From Adiantum capillus-veneris (taxonomy: Eukaryota; Streptophyta; Polypodiopsida; Polypodiales; Pteridaceae), in contig CM043958.1 of assembly GCA_014529385.2 (NCBI GenBank), forward strand, positions 83,167,025 to 83,227,024: 60,000 bases of DNA, read 5' to 3'. A program made the position numbers and the translations under genes. Numbering within the stretch: position 1 is the stretch's first letter; every line of letters begins with the position of its first letter. The notes below the pieces were generated by a model. That model searched no databases. It worked only from the letters and a program-made list of their open reading frames with translations, and was not told where the DNA came from. Below, in pieces: positions 57,776 to 60,000 of the stretch.

Positions 57776-58177
57776 TTCCTCACCGATGTTATATACAACA
57801 AATCTTATGAATCTCACTTTTTATAATGGAATAAAATAAGTTTTCTTCTATTACTCTTTGTGTTTTTTTCTTTCAAATGCTGATTTTGTTAAAAAAATCC
57901 TAAACTCCTCAATGCCGCATGCTTATCTCTCTTCTCTTCCAGCAATGGATGGTGGAATTAGGGTTGCAGGAAAACACACACAACTTGGAGAAGACGAAGG
58001 AAGCTCAAGGCACACAACAGAGAGTGTTTTACTTAGTGTGCAATGGAAAGATAGATAGTCCTAGAATGATGGGTGTATATACAATGCACACGGGCAAAAC
58101 ATCTTAGTGAGGGAAAAAAATGGCCCGGTGGTCTTAAGTGTGTTCACACACATCACTACCACATGTATATGGTAACA
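57776..58177 (-). repeat. copia 3' LTR start (third family), extent uncertain
   Basis: On the minus strand a polypurine tract (CTAGGGGGGATT, 58178-58189) precedes TGTTACCATATACATG at 58177. The LTR runs left to an undetermined end and may be cut by the chromovirus LTR at 57775. It is unrelated to the copia array at 1-19020. Confidence 0.5.
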
Positions 58178-58189
58178 AATCCCCCCTAG

Positions 58190-58905
58190 AGTGATGCGAT
58201 GATCGCGAGCTTGCACATGAGTAAAGGGAAGTGCTATGCCCTGAGGACATGATTAGTCCACAAAGGGGAGTAAGCCCAAAGCTTTGCGGAAAGATTTGAA
58301 CTTCTCACAAGAAAATGCCTTTGTGAAAATATCTGCAAGGTTGTCCCGTGTTGGCACATAAGCCAAGCCAATCTCTCCTACTGAGAGCCTCTCCCTAACA
58401 TAGTGATAATGCACCTCAATGTGCATTGTGCAAGCATGAAAAACTGGGTTCCTCGCAACTACCAATGCACTTTGATTGTCAGTGTAGATAGTGTTGAATC
58501 GTCCTATCTAACACCCAAATCGACCATAAGGCATCTGAGCCATACACACTCAATTGTAGCTGTGAAGATTGCCATGTACTTAGCTTCACAACTAGAAGTG
58601 GCCACAATAGATTTCTTCTTGCTCAACCATGATATACATGAACTGCCAAGCATGAAATAAGAACCACTTGTAGACACTCGCATGTCAAACAACCAGTCCA
58701 GTCTGAGTCCCAAAAATCATGTAAGTCTGGCGTCAATGATCCCCCCCTTGGGATAAACCAAGACAAGATGTAAAGTGCCACTCAAGTAGAGGAAAATCCT
58801 CTTGACAGCCTGACAATGCTTAGACCCTAAGCTATGCATAAATCTACTGACGTTGTTAGGAGTTTTTTGGAGCAAGGGATTGCGCATATGTACATATACA
58901 TGCAT
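58190..58905 (-). pseudogene. RNase H C-terminal part of a third copia element
   Basis: From right to left: VSRFMHSLGSKHCQAVKRIFLYL (58780-58860), STSGSYFMLGSSCISWLSKKK and SSCEAKYMA (58550-58690), then HIEVHYHYVRERLSVGEIGLAYVPT and LADIFTKAF (58270-58420). These are the standard copia RNase H end blocks, normally QSKKQ and SSTEAEYMA. Frames differ between 58717-58905 and 58504-58713, and a stop follows MGLRLDW. The 5' part of the element is missing from about 58870. Confidence 0.85.
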
Positions 58906-60000
58906 GGTGCATCAAATAAAGGATTGCCCAATTTCCATAGCCAGGTGGTTATGTGGGGCCCACGTGTGTACACGTAGGACAGGGTGTACATAGTGCAGCG
59001 ATTTTCACTATTATCGGTACGAGTGTGTTTTTTATACAATAAGGAGGAGTTGGTAGTGCGGAAAACTTCTCGAGGAAGCTATCTGCGGGCCGACGACATG
59101 AGGTAAGCAGGTGCGTCAGATGGCATCTAGTGTCGTCAGGAGGGCGAATGGGGTCAATACTTGCACGCGGAGAAGTATGGACATGACGTGGGTGTTTTCT
59201 TTTGATACTTATGCAGAAAGGTCATCATGAGGACCACTTTTTGGGGCCACTTCACGTGGTTGCGGGATGAATTATTTGGAAAAACTGAGTGCCAAGTGTG
59301 CGGATGATGCAAAAAGGTGATAACTATGCACTGCAATGTCAGTTTTTGGCCTGTTCGGGGTCCGTTTGAGGTCATCTAAAAGGCCACGGGTGCCCAACTA
59401 ATAAAGCTAAGTGTGGGAACTGAAAAAATAGAAGAAGACCAGAAAAAATATGGAGAAGAGAGGAGGAACAGCCGCAAGTGTGTTTTTGCTGTTTTTGGAG
59501 CATTTTTTGGCCCTAAACTGCTCATCCGAGGTCGGATTTGAGCACTGTGACATTGTAGGGTGGGGTTTTTGGGCATTCCGGATGCAATGGCCTTGTCCAT
59601 TTTTCCAAATTCCTCACATATTTTCTGCTGTTTTTCTATGTAATCTTCTCCGCTGAGTGAAGCCTCTGCTTAACTTTGTGGTTGTATCTGGTGAATTTCC
59701 TCAATACTGTGTAAACTATTTGCCCCATTGGTGTTGGGCTGAGCTTCATTGAGTTTAAAAAACATCAATTTTCCTCCTTTGAGATGAATTGAGAGTGTGT
59801 GTGTGAGTGTGTATGTGTGAGTGTGTTGAGTGGGCAAGTGGGAAATCTCTGTCTTCTCACTCCGTCTGTGTGTTTCCTGTCTCGGCCAGGCTGGTTGTGT
59901 AAGCCGAGTGGTGCCCCATAATGTGTGTGTGTATCATCCCAAGAGTGTGCTTCGGGTCATTATAGAGGCGTTGTGTGTGTCTCCATCCCGCTCACATTCT
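58906..60000. other. Right edge, unassigned; GT-rich stretch
   Basis: No coding motif is seen on either strand. (GT)-rich runs lie at about 59796-59830 and 59921-59990. It could be LTR sequence of an element that continues beyond the window, but no ends are visible. Confidence 0.45.

Overview
This window is plant nuclear DNA made almost entirely of LTR retrotransposons. I see no intact host gene, rRNA, tRNA or CRISPR array. The lineages are plant-type: Ty1/copia with UBN2-type gag, chromodomain Ty3/gypsy (chromoviruses), and Ty3/gypsy elements with a second RNase H domain (Tat/Ogre-like). Long LTRs and AC/GT/GA simple repeats fit a large, repeat-rich plant genome. I cannot name the species; a fern or other non-flowering land plant is only a guess from the flavour of the chromovirus proteins.

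Positions 1-19020 are best explained as a minus-strand tandem array of three truncated copia units (LTR-gag-protease-integrase-start of RT) joined through single shared LTRs. It was later hit by: a 2.77-kb solo gypsy LTR with TSD TTACC (4249-7018); a clean inversion of 9665-11183; a 246-bp MITE with a 9-11 bp target duplication (11356-11601); a poly-C tract at a deletion (12176-12211); and a chromovirus fragment truncated at both ends (12691-17334) that replaced about 200 bp of a copia protease. This fragment carries a nearly intact pol (12733-15618, one in-frame TAG).

Positions 19020-24236 hold older debris: a second copia family whose protease and integrase parts face opposite strands, a retropepsin-containing retroelement ORF I cannot assign, and a decayed SWIM zinc-finger protein cut off exactly at the LTR to its right.

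Positions 24237-46638 are a plus-strand Tat-like gypsy element. Its 5' LTR is interrupted, about a dozen bases before its TATA box, by a complete 11.3-kb minus-strand Tat-like element (25051-36373, both LTRs, PBS and PPT visible). A probable solo LTR (38739-41283) sits between its gag and protease.

Positions 47130-57775 are a minus-strand chromovirus with a 2.9-kb 5' LTR, a tRNA-iMet-type PBS, gag, PR, RT, RNase H, integrase and chromodomain. It carries two extra ORFs that resemble each other: a sense one between the PBS and gag (54223-54756) and an antisense one downstream of pol (48712-49224) with a TATA box of its own. This pair is the strongest candidate for an undescribed system here. 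The right edge (57776-60000) holds a minus-strand copia RNase H end with its PPT, then sequence I cannot assign.

All reconstructions come from reading repeats and junctions by eye. Identities and ages were not computed.
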